Source of the DNA: Bacillota bacterium
Lineage (GTDB): Bacteria > Bacillota > Clostridia > Lachnospirales > Lachnospiraceae
Direction: 5' to 3'
Length of the DNA stretch: 7,072 bases
Assembly (NCBI GenBank): GCA_023428655.1
Contig: JAEYXC010000062.1
Location: 1-7,072, forward strand
The position numbers and the translations under genes are program-made. Below, piece after piece: positions 5,112 through 7,072 of the stretch; within the stretch, counting starts at the first letter, position 1; each line of letters starts with the position of its first letter. Under the pieces are notes generated by a model. It worked only from the letters and a program-made list of their open reading frames with translations, searched no databases and had not been told where the DNA came from.

Positions 5112-7072
5112 TTATGATATCCGGAATTGTCTTGATGCTTCATTTAGATCCAGTGCTAACTGCGCCAGACTTTCTGTGGTATGAGCAACGTCCTCCATTA
5201 CTGAGACAGTATGATTTAATTGCTGCTGAATCTCGTTGGTGCTTTCCAGAGATTTTCCGGTTCGATCATTGACATCAATGATCGCATTATTAACAGAGGA
5301 AACACTGGTTGTAATCTCTGTCACCAGCTCTGTCAACCGGAGGGACATCTGATACACGGACTCCGAGACATCATAGTACTGCTCTCCTGTGTTTAGGTAA
5401 GCATCAAATTGAGTCTGCACCTCTTTGTCAATAAAGTCTAATAGATGGTAGCCATTTTCCGAGAGATTCTCAAAAGCCTCCTGAACCTTGACCACTGTGG
5501 ATTGAATGACATCTACCGTGTTTTGAGTCTGCTGCGCTAGCCGTTTTACTTCATCCGCCACTACAGCAAAGCCTTTTCCCTGTTCTCCTGCTCTGGCCGC
5601 CTCAATGGAAGCATTTAGGGCCAGAAGGTTCGTCTGTGAGGAGATTGCTCCAATATCCTCAGCCATGGTCTTAATTTCATCGACTACCTTACCGGCTTCA
5701 ATGGCCTCGAGTATTTTTTGCTGCTCTGTTTTATAAATGATACGACTGGATTGAATCGCATTCTGAGCGGTCTGCTGCGCATCCAGAGCTCGATTTTTAA
5801 ACTCCCTCGAGCTATCGCTCTGTTTGCTGGCTTGCTCGTTTAATTGGTTCATATGGTTTGTGATTTCTTTTACCGCTAACATTACATCTTCAATCGAACT
5901 CATGTTATTCTTGGAGTCAGAGACAACCTCAACCGTTGAATTATTGATTGCTCCAAAACGAGAGGTGATTTCCTCGGTAGTTGCTGTAAGCTCTTCACCC
6001 ACCGCACTTAATTCCTGAGATTGATCAATAATTCCTGAGATCAACTTGTTCATATTATCCTTGGCTATATTTAATGCTTCACTGGTCTGACCGAACTCAT
6101 CCTGTCTTTTCACCATAATTCGATCAGAAAGATTCCCCTCTGCAAGATTTTGAGCAAAGATTTTCATCTTCTTTAACGGTGATTTTATATATCTGGCTAT
6201 GGTAATGCTTACTACAATACCTATCGCAAGGAACAATAAGGTAACCGAAACCATATAACCCCTGAGGCTGTCAATATTTTTTAATCCTTCCTTCTCCGGA
6301 AGATTAACCGCAAAGGACCATGCCGTGCCTTCAATCGGACCATAAGCTACAAAATAATCCGTATTTTCATATTGATATTGCGAATATCCTGATTCCCCGG
6401 CTATCATAGCCTTCTGTACTGCTACATACTGCTCATAGCCCGGCTCATTACCATACTTTTCGATATCATTACGCTTTTCCTCTACGACGGATATATCCCT
6501 ATCCGCTATTCTTACGCCGATTCCGTCAATGATATATGCATAGCTGCCTTCCCCTACTTCAATAAACTGAACAATTGCATTGAGCTGTTCCGCGGTAATA
6601 ACACCACCGAGGACACCTAAAATATTACCATTCGAATCAATAATCGGTGTCGTAATAATGATAATTAATTTGTTATCCGATTCACTAAATAAGGGAGGTG
6701 TAATATTAGTGGTCCCAGCCAGAGCTACTTTAAAGTTATCTTTTTCAGATAAACTAAAGGGTTCCTTCCCTGAGACTCTGGTGGTTCCGTCAGGACTGGA
6801 CACCTGGATTCTCTCATAACCTAGGCGTTTTGCTTCACTAACCAGAATGGGCTCCTGAACGGACCAGTCCATACCGGTAATCCCCTCTCTTCTTCCCAGG
6901 GTCTCCATCTCACTTCTTCTTTGCGAGAGCTCCTTTGAAAATAACGCTGCGTTGTCATGAACACTATTTGTAAGATTTTCTTCAATACTGGCTTTTAAGA
7001 CTGACGAACTTTTTTGATAGGATATTATTGTAAGTGTACCACAGACAACTACTAAAAGCATAAAAATCTGTA
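5112..7072 (-). CDS. Methyl-accepting chemotaxis protein with dCache-like sensor (5' partial)
   Basis: This is a membrane chemoreceptor that senses an external ligand and controls the CheA kinase through CheW. Numbering is from the in-window ATG (7061), giving 649 residues. Residues 1-15 are the end of the first membrane helix. About 20-255 form the extracellular sensor, with a dCache-like arrangement (a membrane-distal module to about 165 with GNILGVLGGVIT at 145-156, then GSYAYIIDG at 172-180 opening the proximal module). The second membrane helix is about 269-289, HAMP 290-342, and the coiled-coil signalling domain 343-649. The highly conserved hairpin tip is at about 476-505 (SQTNLLALNASIEAARAGEQ, then GFAVVADEVKRLAQ). 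There is no C-terminal NWETF-type tether. The frame stays open beyond ATG 7061 to the window edge (..QIF), no ribosome site precedes that ATG, and the basic N-terminal tail expected before the first helix is missing. The true start is therefore outside. The ligand is unknown; the RxW-type amino-acid pocket motif is not seen. Confidence 0.93.
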   Translation of the reverse strand, partial: QIFMLLVVVCGTLTIISYQKSSSVLKASIEENLTNSVHDNAALFSKELSQRRSEMETLGRREGITGMDWSVQEPILVSEAKRLGYERIQVSSPDGTTRVSGKEPFSLSEKDNFKVALAGTTNITPPLFSESDNKLIIIITTPIIDSNGNILGVLGGVITAEQLNAIVQFIEVGEGSYAYIIDGIGVRIADRDISVVEEKRNDIEKYGNEPGYEQYVAVQKAMIAGESGYSQYQYENTDYFVAYGPIEGTAWSFAVNLPEKEGLKNIDSLRGYMVSVTLLFLAIGIVVSITIARYIKSPLKKMKIFAQNLAEGNLSDRIMVKRQDEFGQTSEALNIAKDNMNKLISGIIDQSQELSAVGEELTATTEEITSRFGAINNSTVEVVSDSKNNMSSIEDVMLAVKEITNHMNQLNEQASKQSDSSREFKNRALDAQQTAQNAIQSSRIIYKTEQQKILEAIEAGKVVDEIKTMAEDIGAISSQTNLLALNASIEAARAGEQGKGFAVVADEVKRLAQQTQNTVDVIQSTVVKVQEAFENLSENGYHLLDFIDKEVQTQFDAYLNTGEQYYDVSESVYQMSLRLTELVTEITTSVSSVNNAIIDVNDRTGKSLESTNEIQQQLNHTVSVMEDVAHTTESLAQLALDLNEASRQFRIS

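Noticed and set aside
5000..5272. Possible 90-residue + strand gene
   Set aside because: It runs from inside the large palindrome into sequence antisense to the chemoreceptor 3' end, has no ribosome site, and resembles no known protein.
7059..7061. ATG 7061 (minus strand) as the true start of the chemoreceptor
   Set aside because: No ribosome site precedes it, the frame stays open to the edge, and the first membrane helix would start without its usual basic tail.

Overview
This is a chromosomal window from a low-GC Firmicute. Strong AAGGAGG-type ribosome sites, sigma-A-like promoters, a lipoprotein-type solute-binding protein of the DUF3502 group, and the style of the LacI and chemoreceptor proteins all suggest a motile, carbohydrate-using clostridium, most likely Lachnospiraceae. 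The taxonomic placement is inference from protein character, not from a marker gene.

Layout, left to right. (1) 1-1457, +: most of an extracellular solute-binding protein of a carbohydrate-type ABC importer. Its signal peptide lies off the left edge, and a strong intrinsic terminator (1472-1507) follows it. (2) 1586-2611, +: a LacI-family regulator. It is followed after 94 bp, with no terminator or convincing promoter between, by (3) 2706-3494, +: a cytosolic endonuclease/exonuclease/phosphatase (EEP) family hydrolase, so the two are probably co-transcribed. (4) 3495-3975: a 481-bp gene-free stretch. It holds a 20-bp near-palindrome, a 150-bp imperfect palindrome that would fold as one long RNA hairpin ending in a T-run, and then a good sigma-A promoter with a roughly 150-nt leader for the next gene. 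(5) 3976-4824, +: a ZIP-family divalent metal importer, ZupT type. (6) 4825-5111: the gap between convergent genes, nearly filled by a second and unrelated palindrome (4840-5054, about 215 bp) with the look of a MITE or a decayed insertion sequence. (7) 5112-7072, -: a methyl-accepting chemotaxis protein with a dCache-like sensor, HAMP and signalling domain. Its N-terminus is cut by the right edge.

The solute-binding protein, LacI regulator and EEP hydrolase may form one sugar-uptake/regulation neighbourhood. The metal importer and chemoreceptor look like independent units. All protein families here are familiar, so I do not see a new multi-gene system. The most unusual content is non-coding: two long imperfect palindromes, unrelated in sequence, within about 1.5 kb. 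The first could be a transposon-derived repeat or a discrete structured RNA. The second looks like a mobile-element remnant that may also serve as a two-way transcription stop.
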